A DNA stretch of 39,041 bases from Desulfobacteraceae bacterium. GTDB lineage: Bacteria > Desulfobacterota > Desulfobacteria > Desulfobacterales > Desulfosalsimonadaceae. Below the pieces are notes generated by a model that saw nothing but the letters and a program-made list of their open reading frames with translations, was not told where the DNA came from and did not search any database. The stretch is taken from contig JAIPES010000016.1 in NCBI GenBank assembly GCA_021737045.1, positions 1 through 39,041 on the forward strand, written 5' to 3'. Position numbers and translations under genes: made by a program. This document shows, in pieces, positions 8,146 through 18,286 of this stretch. Numbering within the stretch: the stretch's first letter is position 1; each line of letters starts with the position of its first letter.

Positions 8146-10362
8146 ATGATCAAGCATTTTGACCGCCGGATTTTTCCGGTCTTTTTTCTTGCGTGCTTTC
8201 TGCCTGCAGCTGCAAGAGCAGAAACCACTCCTTTTGTCAAACAAACCGGAACATGGCTCTGCCAGACCGGCTATGCCGGATGGGCTGGGGCGGCCGCTGG
8301 CCTGCTGGCCTTTGTTCTGGCCTGCTCTCTGATTTTGCTGCTGCGCCGGCAAAGCAGGATCCGGAAGCTAAAAGCCGAAATCAGCCGGCAGCGGAAGACC
8401 GCAGACAAAGCCATCCGGCAGCAGCAGTCAATGGAAGACATCCTTAACCATCTAAATGATTATGTCTTCTTCCACGATCTTTCCGGCAATTTTTCTGAAT
8501 TCAACAGCGCCGTAAGACGGGATTCGGACTATTCAGCCACCGAGTTAAAGCAGATGAACCTCAGAAACCTGGTGCGCGCGCCCTATATCCCTCAGGTTGA
8601 CGAATATCTTCAACGGGTCCGCAAGAACGGAAAGGATCATGGCTACCTGCGGCTGGTCAACAAGGACGGAAAAGACCTGATCCTGGAATACACCAGCACC
8701 CTGATCCACAAAAGCGGCGGCGAGGTTGCGGGCGTGCGCGGAATTGCCAGAAATATCACCGAACAGCGCAAAACACGCAAGGCCCTTAAAAAAAGCGAAA
8801 AAAAATACCGAACCATTTTAAACACCATTGAAGACGGTTATTACGAAGTGGACCTGGCCGGTCATTACCGGCTGTTAAACCGTGCGATACTCCGCATGCA
8901 CAATTACACATGGGAGGAGCTCAAGGGGCAGAGCTACAAAAAGCTCATTGACGAAGAAGACATCCAGTCCGTATATGAAACCTTCAACTACGTCTACCGA
9001 ACCGGAAATCCGGTCAAGGCATTTAACTGGAAAACCCGCAGAAAAGACGGCAGCATCCTGCACCTGGAAGCCTCGGTCTCCCTGCTCTACGACAATAAAG
9101 GAAAACCCGCGGGTTTTCGGGGGATCACCCGGGATATTTCAGAACGCATCCAGGCCCGGAGAAAAACCCGGCAGCTCGAAGCCCGGCTTCAGCAGGCTCA
9201 GAAAATGGAATCCATCGGCACCCTGGCCGGAGGCATTGCCCATGATTTCAACAATGTGCTGTTTCCCATCATCGGATATACGGAACTCGCTCTCCAGGAC
9301 ATCCCTTCGCAAACTTCGGCTGCTGCAAATCTGGAAAAAGTGCTCCAGGCTGCTGACCGGGCCAAGGGGCTGGTGCGCCAGATTCTGGCCTTCAGCCGCC
9401 AGAGCACCGAGCAGGATCCGGAACCTGTGCGGGTTGAGCCCATCATCAAGGAAACCCTGAAACTGCTTCGCAACACCATCCCCGTATCCATTGAAATCCA
9501 CTCAGACATCCAGCAGGATGCGGGCGAAGTGACCATTCACCCGGCCCAGCTCCACCAGGTGATCATGAACCTGTGCACCAACGCCTATCACGCCATGGAA
9601 AACCAGCCAACCGGAAAACTTGAAGTCCATATCAGGCGGGTGCGGGTCACTGCTGAAAACACCGGACTCCATGCCCAGCTTGATGCCGGCACCTATATCC
9701 GCATCACCGTATCAGATACGGGATGCGGCATGTCCGCCGAAGTGCTGGAAAAGATTTTTGATCCATATTTTACCACCAAATCCCAGGACAAAGGCACCGG
9801 CCTGGGCCTGTCAGTGAGCTACGGGATCGCCCAAAACGCCGGGGGCATCATTATCACAAAAAGTACACCCGGGAAAGGAAGCCGCTTTCATGTTTACCTG
9901 CCCGCAGCCAAAAACCGCCAGAACCGGCAGCCCGACCCGAAACCCGACACTGGCCTGCCTGAAGGCAGTGAACGAATTTTGCTGGTTGATGATGAAAAAC
10001 GGGTTCTTGAAGTCGAACAAATGACCCTGGAAAAACTGGGTTACCAGGTCACTGCATTTTCTGACAGTCCAGAGGCGTTTAATGCCTTTAAAGCCAGCCC
10101 TGATCAGTTTGACCTGATCATCACCGACCAGAGCATGCCGCAGATCAGCGGCATTGAGCTGGCACGGAAAATCCGGCAGATCCGCAGTCATATCCCGGTG
10201 ATCCTGTGTTCCGGGTACAGTGAAAAAATCACACGGGAAACCCCCCTGGAAGGCGACATCCAGGCTGTTTTGCTCAAGCCCATCGCCAGGCAGGAAATGG
10301 CCGGGGTCATTCGGAAAACTCTTGATTCCATGGGGCAAATACCTGTAAAAGAACAAAAGTGA
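8146..10362 (+). CDS. Hybrid sensor histidine kinase (PAS-PAS-HisKA-HATPase-REC)
   Basis: The 738-residue protein begins with a signal-like segment ([16 protein letters not shown]). A membrane helix around residues 45-67 ([17 protein letters not shown]) is followed by a coiled linker. Two PAS domains lie at about 100-205 and 220-335, each ending in a typical PAC strand ([24 protein letters not shown]). The dimerisation domain carries the phospho-acceptor His366 in [13 protein letters not shown]. The ATPase domain has DTGCGM and [10 protein letters not shown]-terminal receiver domain has LLVDDEK and Asp661 (IITDQSMP). The periplasmic part is too short for a classical sensor domain, so the PAS domains probably sense the signal. 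It overlaps the HD-GYP regulator by GTGA, so that protein is the likely output. The ligand is unknown. Confidence 0.93.
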   Translation: MIKHFDRRIFPVFFLACFLPAAARAETTPFVKQTGTWLCQTGYAGWAGAAAGLLAFVLACSLILLLRRQSRIRKLKAEISRQRKTADKAIRQQQSMEDILNHLNDYVFFHDLSGNFSEFNSAVRRDSDYSATELKQMNLRNLVRAPYIPQVDEYLQRVRKNGKDHGYLRLVNKDGKDLILEYTSTLIHKSGGEVAGVRGIARNITEQRKTRKALKKSEKKYRTILNTIEDGYYEVDLAGHYRLLNRAILRMHNYTWEELKGQSYKKLIDEEDIQSVYETFNYVYRTGNPVKAFNWKTRRKDGSILHLEASVSLLYDNKGKPAGFRGITRDISERIQARRKTRQLEARLQQAQKMESIGTLAGGIAHDFNNVLFPIIGYTELALQDIPSQTSAAANLEKVLQAADRAKGLVRQILAFSRQSTEQDPEPVRVEPIIKETLKLLRNTIPVSIEIHSDIQQDAGEVTIHPAQLHQVIMNLCTNAYHAMENQPTGKLEVHIRRVRVTAENTGLHAQLDAGTYIRITVSDTGCGMSAEVLEKIFDPYFTTKSQDKGTGLGLSVSYGIAQNAGGIIITKSTPGKGSRFHVYLPAAKNRQNRQPDPKPDTGLPEGSERILLVDDEKRVLEVEQMTLEKLGYQVTAFSDSPEAFNAFKASPDQFDLIITDQSMPQISGIELARKIRQIRSHIPVILCSGYSEKITRETPLEGDIQAVLLKPIARQEMAGVIRKTLDSMGQIPVKEQK

Positions 10363-11579
10363 CAAAAAAGCAGGAAAGCAATGAATTGATGAATCTGCAG
10401 AATGTAAAAATACCATCCGAGATTCCCGTACTGGTGGTCGATGATGAGACGCCCATCACGGAAATGCTTTTTCAGGCACTGTCCAAGGCCGGCTACACAT
10501 GCCGCACAGCCGCAAACGGGGAGCAGGCCCTTTCGATTATGGCTGAAAACCATTTCGATGTTGTGCTCACTGACATCCGCATGCCGGGCATGAACGGAGT
10601 GGATCTGCTGAAAAAAATCAAGGCCGCCTATGACAGCGATGTCATGGTCATGACCGGATTCACAGAGGACTACAACTACGAGTCCATTGTCACGGCCGGG
10701 GCAAGCGATTTCATCCAAAAGCCCATCAGCTTCAAGGAGCTGATGATACGGCTCAAGCGCGTGCTGCGCATGCGCTATCTGCTCGTGGAACGGGACCATA
10801 TCAATACGGAACTCCAGAATTCCGTTAAAAAACTGGAAAAATACTCTGTTGAGCTCAAAAATGCCTTAATCGAGGTGGAAGACGCGCATGAAGAACTGCA
10901 GTACGCCTACCTCGATACGATCAACCGTCTGGTCAGTGCAGCGGAATACAAGGACGAGGAAACCGGCGATCATATCGTGCGCATGAGCCGCTACTGCACC
11001 CTGATGGCGGAAAAAATCGGTCTTGCAGATGAGACCGTCAAACTCATCCAGTATGCCTCTCCCATGCATGACATCGGCAAAATCGGTATTCCCGACCAGA
11101 TACTGCTCAAGCCCGGGCGGCTCACCGCCGAGGAATTTGAAACCATAAAGACCCATACCACCATCGGCGCCAGCATCCTGGGCGAATCCAGAGCGGATGT
11201 GCTCAAAACCGCCCATGAAATTGCGTTGAACCACCACGAAAAATGGGACGGATCAGGATATCCCAGGGGCCTGAAAAAGGAAGAAATTCCCATCAGCGGG
11301 CGCATCGTGGGCATTGCCGATATTTTTGACGCCCTGACCTCCAGGCGCCCCTACAAGGACCCCTATCCCCTGGAAGTGGCCGTGGAAATCATCCGCTCAG
11401 AACAAGGGGTCAAGCTTGACCCGGACCTGGTGGCGGTATTTATCCGCAACATCGACCAAGTGGACCGAATCCGCCGGGAAGTGGGGGAGATCGAAAACGC
11501 GTCTCTGGCCGATTTTGCCTGGAGCGAACGCGACCAGGCCGTGCACATGGACCGGATCATCGCCCCAAGGCTGAAATAG
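10359..11579 (+). CDS. HD-GYP response regulator (probable c-di-GMP phosphodiesterase)
   Basis: The protein has an N-terminal receiver domain (VLVVDDETP, phospho-acceptor Asp72 in VLTDIRMPG), a coiled linker at about 140-185, then an HD-GYP domain. The HD pair is in MHDIGKIGIPD, followed by NHHEKWDGSGYP and IADIFDALTSRRPYKDP. Such proteins usually hydrolyse the second messenger c-di-GMP when phosphorylated. The GTG at 10359 overlaps the kinase stop as GTGA. A second in-frame start, ATG 10389, has AGGAAAG about ten bases upstream and would remove only ten residues, so the exact start is open. It forms a two-gene system with the upstream hybrid kinase. The convergent yjbQ gene is separated by the palindrome at 11618-11651. 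Confidence 0.93.
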   Translation: MTKKQESNELMNLQNVKIPSEIPVLVVDDETPITEMLFQALSKAGYTCRTAANGEQALSIMAENHFDVVLTDIRMPGMNGVDLLKKIKAAYDSDVMVMTGFTEDYNYESIVTAGASDFIQKPISFKELMIRLKRVLRMRYLLVERDHINTELQNSVKKLEKYSVELKNALIEVEDAHEELQYAYLDTINRLVSAAEYKDEETGDHIVRMSRYCTLMAEKIGLADETVKLIQYASPMHDIGKIGIPDQILLKPGRLTAEEFETIKTHTTIGASILGESRADVLKTAHEIALNHHEKWDGSGYPRGLKKEEIPISGRIVGIADIFDALTSRRPYKDPYPLEVAVEIIRSEQGVKLDPDLVAVFIRNIDQVDRIRREVGEIENASLADFAWSERDQAVHMDRIIAPRLK

Positions 11580-11617
11580 ACCCGATGATCCGGCCTGTTT
11601 GCTGTTCCCTTTTTGTT

Positions 11618-11651
11618 GATGGCGCCGTAAAAAGCTTTTTACGGCGCCATC
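11618..11651. repeat. Perfect 34-base palindrome flanked by 6-base direct repeats
   Basis: Each half is GATGGCGCCGTAAAAAG, and the two meet without a spacer. It is bounded exactly by TTTGTT at 11612-11617 and TTTGTT at 11652-11657. The half-site equals the termini of the larger elements at 30569-30720 and 26338-26468. It therefore looks like the shortest member of a mobile non-coding family, essentially two termini joined. It lies between convergent genes and, with its A-tract and T-tract, could also act as a bidirectional transcription terminator. Confidence 0.75.
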
Positions 11652-11655
11652 TTTG

Positions 11656-12072
11656 TTATTCTCCGATGATTTTGACCAAGACCCGTTTTTTGCGGCGGCC
11701 GTCAAACTCGCCGTAGAAAATCCGCTCCCATGTACCAAAATCCAGCCGCCCGTCTGTTACGGCAACCACGGCTTCCCGGCCCATGACCTGACGCTTCATG
11801 TGGGCATCAGCATTGTCCTCGCCCACATTATGCCGGTACTGGGACACCGGCTCATGAGGAGCCAGCCGCTCCAGCCACTCGTCATAGTCCTGGTGCAGCC
11901 CGGATTCATCATCATTGATAAATACCGAGGCTGTGATGTGCATGGGATTGACAAGCGCGATACCCTCTTTAATCCCGCTTTCCGCCAGGCATTGTTCCAC
12001 CCGGGGTGTGATATTGATAAACGCGCGGCGGGTGGGAACATCAAAAACCAATTCCTTGCGATAAGATTTCAT
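11656..12072 (-). CDS. yjbQ: YjbQ/UPF0047 family protein
   Basis: This 138-residue protein matches the YjbQ (UPF0047) family over its whole length. Recognisable segments are [51 protein letters not shown] and [15 protein letters not shown]. Some members have weak thiamine-phosphate synthase activity in vitro, but the physiological role is not settled. AAGGAGG directly precedes the ATG (12072). It begins 23 bases after the stop of the addA-like gene on the same strand and so is probably the last gene of the mutY-addB-addA operon. Nothing in the sequence links it functionally to repair. Confidence 0.92.
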   Translation of the reverse strand: MKSYRKELVFDVPTRRAFINITPRVEQCLAESGIKEGIALVNPMHITASVFINDDESGLHQDYDEWLERLAPHEPVSQYRHNVGEDNADAHMKRQVMGREAVVAVTDGRLDFGTWERIFYGEFDGRRKKRVLVKIIGE

Positions 12073-12095
12073 TTGGCCTCCTTGCTCTGTTTGTT

Positions 12096-15000
12096 TTATT
12101 CCTGCAAATCCGCCCAGTGCCGCCAGGCCGGGATCATGGGAAAATACAGCCCCAGGCGCACAACGCGGCCGGGCGCCATCCGGCGCATCAAGGCGGCATA
12201 CCGGGCCATCTGAGCCTGATAGCGCTGCTGTTCGCGGTCCAGAAAGGCATCGATGCCGCCGCCGCTGTGTATGCCGGTTTTATAGTCAATGATCCAGCGT
12301 TCCTTGTTTTCATCCACAAAGGTGCGGTCAATAATTCCGTGGATGAGTTCACGGCCGTAAAAACCGCTCACCCCGTATTCGCAGGCCCCCCGATGATGGG
12401 CCGATAAAATCCATCTTCCGGTTTCATGGGAAATGGCATTGCACAGGGCGGTTTCGACCCGGGCCACGGCATGGCTGATCTCTGCCTGCCCCACGCCCTC
12501 AAATTCAAGCTGTTTTTGCAAAACCGGCCGGATTGCCGCAATTTTTCCAGCACTCCAGTTTTCCGGACCCTGCTCACAAATTTTTTTCAGCCACCTGTGC
12601 ACCACAGACCCAACATGGCGCACGGTCATCCCGGCCCAGTCAAACCGCGGCAAAAGCGATTCGTTTCCTGAATCGTTGATCCCTGAATCCTCCGGGATTT
12701 CCAAATCCGGGAACTGCCCCCTGGCTTTCACGGATACGTCCGCAGGCGGGGCAGGGGGACGCCAGTGGGCAGCCAACCTGTAAATGCAGGGATAAGAGAC
12801 TTCCCGGTCTTTTGCCGGCGCATCTGCGGCAGGGGGCTCTTTCCGGGCTGCGGCCTGTTCAAATTCTTCCAAGACAGCCGGCCAGAGCACTGCCAGCAGG
12901 GAGCGGGAATCGGGTTTCATGAGACTTCCCTGCCGGTCCAAAAATGCTGCGCCAAAAATGTGAAGCCGCTTTTTTGCCCGGGTGGCTGCCACATACAAAA
13001 GCCTTCCGGCTTCATGGTTTCTTCTTTCCTGTTCAAGGCGCCAAAGATACTGATAAGTGGGGTCAGTGTCCTCTCCGGCCCCGGAAATCGGGGCCATCAA
13101 GAGCGACTTTTCAAAGGGCGCCCCTGCGCGCTCCTGCCAGAGCAAAAGGGCCGGATCCTGGCTGCGCGGGGCCTTGTGCAGACCGGGCAGAATCACCGTG
13201 TCAAACTCCAGACCCTTGGCCTTGTGGATGGTCATGACCTGCAGCCGGCTGTCCGCACCCGGATCGGGCTGGGCAAACAAGTCCATGACCCCCTGTTCAA
13301 AGGCCTCCATATCCGCGAGAGGCTCTGCGCCGGCCCGGGACTCCACGTAATCGAGATACACATCCACGTCCGCCAGATCAGCCGGGTCTGCGGCAGCCGG
13401 ACCGCCCATGGCCATCCATGCCCCTTCCACCTGCCGCCGCAGGCTCTGTCTTGCCCTGCGCTCCACTGCCGCGTCCAGCACAGGCCGGATACGCTCCAGC
13501 CGGATGCGGCCGTCATGGCTTACAGCAGCCAGCCGGTCCGGATCATGGATCAATTCCGGGACCGGGGTTTTGAAATCATCACCGGCAATGGCGTGCAGGT
13601 CCATCAGGGTTAACCCGCACCAGGGCGCCCGCAGCACGGACAGCCAGGCAAGGCGGTCTGCCGGATGGTTTATTGCCCGGGTCAGAGACACCAGGTCGCC
13701 GATCACCGGCCGGTTGCCCAGGGCATCGATTTCCACTGCGGAAAAGCGCAATCCCGCAGCCCGCATTTCCGGGACAATGGCCTGCAGATGCGGGCGGCTG
13801 CGCACCAGCACGGCTACCGTTTCCCGACTGTCGCACTCCAGGGCCTGCTGCACGCAGAAAACCACATCCCGGGCCTCCTGCGCATCCCGGCCGTCCTTGT
13901 TTTCTTTTGCATAAACTGCGGCATGGACGAATACGGCTTGCGCCTGTGTCCCGGATGCCGCTGCAGTGGCCGGCATGTAGGGCACGGCCCCGGAGTCGGC
14001 ATCAGCGGTTTCCGGCAAGACCTTTGAAAAGGCGGCATTGACCCACCGAACAATGCCGGGCCTGGAACGAAAATTGGTCTCCAGCAGCAGGGGCTCCAAG
14101 GGCAGGTGGGCATCCAGTCCCTGCTCCCAGGCGGTTAAAAACAGCCCCACCTCTGCCTCCCGAAATCCGTAGATGGACTGCATGGGATCGCCCACAGCAA
14201 AAAAGCTTCTGCCGTCGCCCGGGACCCACCCGGCGGTGAGCTGCTGCATGAGGGCAAACTGGCTGATGGAAGTGTCCTGGAACTCGTCCATGAGAATATG
14301 CGTTATCCGGTAATCCAGAGACAGGGCAAGATCGGTTGGTTCCTGGGCATCGCCCAGGGCGGCCTTGGCCCGGATGGCGATTTCGGAGAAATCCACCTGC
14401 CCGGTTTGTTCGAAAATGGCCGCCAGATGCCCGGCCGCCCGCTTTAAAATAACAAACAGCGCCTGGAGAAGCCCCCACTGGCCGTCAGTGTAGCCGGCCG
14501 CCGGCAGCCGGCGCACGCCGTCTAGGGTCCCGGCCAGCTCAGGGTCTGTGTCCAGGACGGCCACAAGGTTTTTAAACTGGCGTTTCTTACCTTCAAAAAA
14601 GGCCTTTTGCCCGGAATCGCGCACCGAAGACGGGGCCGGAAACCCGGTGCTCTTGTTTACGGTCTTGCGCCACTGGCCGTCTTTGGTCAAAAGCAGATGC
14701 GCAATGCCCTCCCAAAGCGGCAGATCGCCGACGTCCGTACCCGGCAGGCCGGAAAGCTCCCGAACCGCACAAACAGGGGTCTCCGGGTCCGCATGTTCGA
14801 GGTTTTGCGCGGCAAACCCGCACAAATCCGCCAGATCCATGATACAGGAAACCGGAAACCGGCCCCGGATCTGCTCCAGGGTGTTTTTGATCACATCTGC
14901 CATGGCCGCCTCCAGCATCCTTCGCAGCCCGTCTGCATCCCGGATATCGGCCACATGGCGCATCCACTGCTCCCGGCGGGGCAGCATCAGGGCAACGAGA

Positions 15001-15560
15001 TTTTCGACCAGATCCAGCCGGTTGTCCAGATGGCGCACCAGGGTCTCCATGGCTGCAGCTTCGGGTCCGGTTGCTTCCAGTTCCGCCACCGTGTTTCTTG
15101 CAGCCCGGACATAGAGATCCGCCGGGTCTTCTGCAATACGGCCCGGCGCGCCGAATCCGGAAAGCACCGGCATCTGCCGGGTCAGGCCCGCGCACAAGGC
15201 GTCAATGGTCATAATCCGCATCCTGGAAGGATCTTCCCGGATCTTCCAGTTCAGATCCGCGTCCCGCTGGCACACATCCCGGGCAAGCTCCCATGTGACA
15301 GCCTCGTGCTCCTTTTCGGGGCGGCTGCCGGCTTGCGCCCCGTCTATGGCCCCGAGCACCCGGTTGCGCATCTCGGCTGCGGCCTTGCGGGTAAAGGTGA
15401 TGGCCAGGATTTCCTCGGGATGATTGACCCGGCAGAGCAGTTTCAGATACCGCTGGATCAGCAGCCCGGTTTTGCCCGATCCCGCCGGGGCCTGGACAAT
15501 AAAGGCGGTTTCAGGATCCAGGGCGCGCTGGCGCTGGTGTTTATCGGCAATATCGTTCAT
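12096..15560 (-). CDS. addA: AddA-like UvrD-family helicase-nuclease (double-strand break repair)
   Basis: This 1154-residue superfamily 1 helicase has a C-terminal nuclease. In order: Walker [13 protein letters not shown] near residue 25, [11 protein letters not shown], Walker [38 protein letters not shown], and motif [15 protein letters not shown]. Near the C-terminus HGIIDRTF and WIIDYKTG form a PD-(D/E)XK nuclease site. Size and architecture fit AddA, which with AddB resects double-strand breaks for RecA loading. Its ATG overlaps the stop of the AddB-like gene by 4 bases. Upstream are addB and mutY and downstream is yjbQ, all in one apparent operon. It could also be called a RecB-like exonuclease V beta subunit; the AddB-type neighbour favours AddA. 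Confidence 0.88.
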   Translation of the reverse strand: MNDIADKHQRQRALDPETAFIVQAPAGSGKTGLLIQRYLKLLCRVNHPEEILAITFTRKAAAEMRNRVLGAIDGAQAGSRPEKEHEAVTWELARDVCQRDADLNWKIREDPSRMRIMTIDALCAGLTRQMPVLSGFGAPGRIAEDPADLYVRAARNTVAELEATGPEAAAMETLVRHLDNRLDLVENLVALMLPRREQWMRHVADIRDADGLRRMLEAAMADVIKNTLEQIRGRFPVSCIMDLADLCGFAAQNLEHADPETPVCAVRELSGLPGTDVGDLPLWEGIAHLLLTKDGQWRKTVNKSTGFPAPSSVRDSGQKAFFEGKKRQFKNLVAVLDTDPELAGTLDGVRRLPAAGYTDGQWGLLQALFVILKRAAGHLAAIFEQTGQVDFSEIAIRAKAALGDAQEPTDLALSLDYRITHILMDEFQDTSISQFALMQQLTAGWVPGDGRSFFAVGDPMQSIYGFREAEVGLFLTAWEQGLDAHLPLEPLLLETNFRSRPGIVRWVNAAFSKVLPETADADSGAVPYMPATAAASGTQAQAVFVHAAVYAKENKDGRDAQEARDVVFCVQQALECDSRETVAVLVRSRPHLQAIVPEMRAAGLRFSAVEIDALGNRPVIGDLVSLTRAINHPADRLAWLSVLRAPWCGLTLMDLHAIAGDDFKTPVPELIHDPDRLAAVSHDGRIRLERIRPVLDAAVERRARQSLRRQVEGAWMAMGGPAAADPADLADVDVYLDYVESRAGAEPLADMEAFEQGVMDLFAQPDPGADSRLQVMTIHKAKGLEFDTVILPGLHKAPRSQDPALLLWQERAGAPFEKSLLMAPISGAGEDTDPTYQYLWRLEQERRNHEAGRLLYVAATRAKKRLHIFGAAFLDRQGSLMKPDSRSLLAVLWPAVLEEFEQAAARKEPPAADAPAKDREVSYPCIYRLAAHWRPPAPPADVSVKARGQFPDLEIPEDSGINDSGNESLLPRFDWAGMTVRHVGSVVHRWLKKICEQGPENWSAGKIAAIRPVLQKQLEFEGVGQAEISHAVARVETALCNAISHETGRWILSAHHRGACEYGVSGFYGRELIHGIIDRTFVDENKERWIIDYKTGIHSGGGIDAFLDREQQRYQAQMARYAALMRRMAPGRVVRLGLYFPMIPAWRHWADLQE

Positions 15561-18286
15561 TGCATACCTTCCCCGGCCGGATTTTCACGGCCGGCCTCCA
15601 GTATCCGGCACAGGCCGTGCAAATCGCAATACCGGCAGGTTTTGTTCACCGATTGCGGGGATACGGGTGCATGGCCGGAGGCGATTTCTTTGGACAGTTG
15701 GACAAGTCCCTGCTCCCAGCCGCTTATCACTTCTGCCATGCTGCCGGCATCCGCTGCCAGCTTGTTGTCGTCTGCCACACAGCCGATTCCGTCCACAATA
15801 CCCTCTGATGCCGCAATGCCCAGATAAGCACAATTTGCCTTTTTTACCCGGGCAAAAAGCACCCCGGCCAGGTTTTCACCGCCGATGGCCAGGCTGTAGA
15901 GAGGCAGCTGGGGCTCGGCAATGCGGTCGGTAAACCAGTCACTGGCCGAGGGTGAGCCGGTCTTGTAATCAATGATGATTTGCCGGCCGTCTTCCAGGCG
16001 GTCAATGCGGTCGGCAAACGTTCGGATGGCCATGTTGCCGACAGACACATGAATCCGGCTTTCCAGGGCGTCGACAAAAAACCGGGACCGGTTTTTTTCC
16101 TGGTTGATCCACTCGGCCAGCAGGCCGGCCAGCCGTTCGGTTTCCACCCGGCAAAACCCGGGGCCAAAGGTTTCGGGCATTTGTGCGGCCATTTTTTCAA
16201 CCGCCCCGGCCACGGCTTCTTGAATACAGACAGCCAGCCCGGGTTCATCCATATCCGCCAGGGTCTGAAAATCGCTGATCCGACGCCACAGCCGCTCCAG
16301 GGCATAATGGACCAGGTTGCCCCGGTCCCGGGCATTTAACCCCGGCTCCGGCATCTCCAGGCCGCGCGCACCAAGCCGGTACCGGGCGTAGGCCTGAAAC
16401 GGGCAGGCGGCCTGGGACTTGAAAATCCCGGTACCCCCGGAGACCCCGGCACCCGCCGGCACCGGGGCGCCGGAGATATCCGAAAGTTTTTCCATTTGAT
16501 CCGGGGCCGCCCGGCTGATCCATGTATCGGCCTTTTTCAGAGATTCAAACGCCTGCGGGCCGGCTTCGGGCAGATGGGCGATCAAAGGGCTTGGCAGGCG
16601 CGGGCTGTCCCCGTCGCTCTGCCCCCAGGAGCAGACCACCCGGTCGGCCCCCCTCAGCAGCCGGGCGGTCATCTGCCGGGCCCAAATGAGTTCCCGTTCC
16701 GGGCTGCAATGGGGCAGGCCCAGGGTCCGGGACACCGCTGACGGAATAAACGCATTGGGCCGGGCCGAAGGCGGCCAGGCATCATGATGCATACCCATGA
16801 CCCACAGATAATCAAACTCCTGGCCCCCGGCCTCGAGCAGTCCCAGGATCTGCACGGGCGCCTCGGGCTGTTCAGGCGCAAACGGGATCTGATGCAGCAT
16901 GGAAACAAAAATCTGCCGGGCCCGGGCAAAGCTTAGATTTCCGGCTGCCGGATACAGCTTTGCAAACCCTTCCAGCGCCTGCCTGAAAGCGGCCACGGAC
17001 TGATACTCGGCGCTTGTCAGGCTGCGCTGGCCCGGCCAGCCCGCGGCATCCAGGATTTGGACAAAGATTTTTGCCCACTGGTCCGGGGCATTGCTATCGG
17101 GCAGGTCCCGGGCTTGGTTCTGCATACCTTGCAGCAAATCACTCAATACAAAAGGACCTCCGGAGCCCGCCATCGAGCGGGCCAGGAATGCCACCCGGGA
17201 AACAGACACTAAAAAATCGCCCTGTTCCCGAAGGGCAGCATCCACAACGGCCCTGAAATGATATTCGTTCTGGCTTCCTGCCAGAAAGGGACTTTGCAGC
17301 AGCCGGCTCCAGGCGGCCCCATCGGCATTCTGCTTCTGGACCAGCTCCAGGATTGCGCACGCGGCTGCAGCCGCCGGGTATTGCACGAGCATGGGAGGTG
17401 CTGAAATGTTAAACACCGGATGCTCCACAGGATCGGCAAAACCGGGCACGGACGGGTAAAACACCTGTTCAAACACACGCAGCACCCGGCTTCTTTCTTC
17501 AGCCAGATTCATGCACACCACCCCGATGCGCGCGTCCGGATCACTCTCCACCCGGTCTCTGGCCCATTTCGCAGCAGCCCGCTTTTCAGCGGCATCGTCT
17601 TCAAATCCGGCCCGGCAGACATCTGCCCGCTTTTGGGCAGCACCCAGGGCCGTTACCCGGACACCGCGGCAAAAGAGGGCCTCAAACAGATCCCGGTCAG
17701 CAGGGGCGATCTCGTCAAACCCGGCCAAGATCAAGCCGGAAACATTGGTCAACCTCCCGTCATCAGCCGCTTTTGCCAGACAATCAGCCAGCCCGGCCCG
17801 GTCCATGAACCCGGCGTCTTTGCACAACTGCTCAAACCTGTGGGCCCATTTGGCAAAACCCGCGGGATCCGGGGCCTGCCAGTGTTGATCCGCACCCACG
17901 ACAACCTTCCACTGACGGCACAGGGCCCAGGCCTCCTGCACGCGCCGGGCGGTTGCCCGGGCATCGAGAAGCCCGGCCCCGGCTTCGGACTCAAAGATGA
18001 TTTTTTCCCAGATCAACTGCTCCTGGAATTCGTCCAGCAAAAGCCCCGGCAGATCACCGGGCTGCTTGTGCCACAAATCTTCTGCCAGATCCGCATACAC
18101 CCGGGCCAGCCAGGCCGTGTACGGCAGAATATCCGGGCTTTGCCAGGCCCGATACCCCCGGGCCTGGCAAAAGCGGGCGTACTGCGCGGAAAGGCTTCTG
18201 GCCAGACGGCGGTTGACACATACCAGGACATCGCCGGCCTGGATCTGCTCAAAACATTGCTGAAGGGAAATTTGCCGGATATTCAA
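15557..18286 (-). CDS. AddB-like PD-(D/E)XK nuclease with iron-sulfur cysteines
   Basis: The 909-residue protein resembles the 'probable DNA repair protein' family that accompanies AddA-like helicases. The N-terminal half has inactive-helicase character (CVNRRLARSLSAQYARF) with no Walker A motif. The C-terminal nuclease has FADRIDRLEDGRQIIIDYKTG. Four cysteines surround it: one in SQAACPFQAYARYRL and three in TCRYCDLHGLC (C-x2-C-x5-C), the usual 4Fe-4S 'staple' of AddB nucleases. The start codon is TTG at 18286, overlapping the mutY stop as TTGA; AGGTG lies a few bases upstream. The overlap at both ends (mutY and addA) suggests translational coupling. Sequence similarity to Bacillus AddB itself appears low, so I give no firm symbol. 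Confidence 0.82.
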   Translation of the reverse strand: MNIRQISLQQCFEQIQAGDVLVCVNRRLARSLSAQYARFCQARGYRAWQSPDILPYTAWLARVYADLAEDLWHKQPGDLPGLLLDEFQEQLIWEKIIFESEAGAGLLDARATARRVQEAWALCRQWKVVVGADQHWQAPDPAGFAKWAHRFEQLCKDAGFMDRAGLADCLAKAADDGRLTNVSGLILAGFDEIAPADRDLFEALFCRGVRVTALGAAQKRADVCRAGFEDDAAEKRAAAKWARDRVESDPDARIGVVCMNLAEERSRVLRVFEQVFYPSVPGFADPVEHPVFNISAPPMLVQYPAAAAACAILELVQKQNADGAAWSRLLQSPFLAGSQNEYHFRAVVDAALREQGDFLVSVSRVAFLARSMAGSGGPFVLSDLLQGMQNQARDLPDSNAPDQWAKIFVQILDAAGWPGQRSLTSAEYQSVAAFRQALEGFAKLYPAAGNLSFARARQIFVSMLHQIPFAPEQPEAPVQILGLLEAGGQEFDYLWVMGMHHDAWPPSARPNAFIPSAVSRTLGLPHCSPERELIWARQMTARLLRGADRVVCSWGQSDGDSPRLPSPLIAHLPEAGPQAFESLKKADTWISRAAPDQMEKLSDISGAPVPAGAGVSGGTGIFKSQAACPFQAYARYRLGARGLEMPEPGLNARDRGNLVHYALERLWRRISDFQTLADMDEPGLAVCIQEAVAGAVEKMAAQMPETFGPGFCRVETERLAGLLAEWINQEKNRSRFFVDALESRIHVSVGNMAIRTFADRIDRLEDGRQIIIDYKTGSPSASDWFTDRIAEPQLPLYSLAIGGENLAGVLFARVKKANCAYLGIAASEGIVDGIGCVADDNKLAADAGSMAEVISGWEQGLVQLSKEIASGHAPVSPQSVNKTCRYCDLHGLCRILEAGRENPAGEGMQ

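Noticed and set aside
12765-13613. Long antisense open frames across addA, addB, hrpA and pckA (for example 12765-13613, 17420-18403, 6154-7164)
   Set aside because: These are shadows caused by high GC at third positions; they show no family motifs and the opposite strand encodes full-length known proteins.
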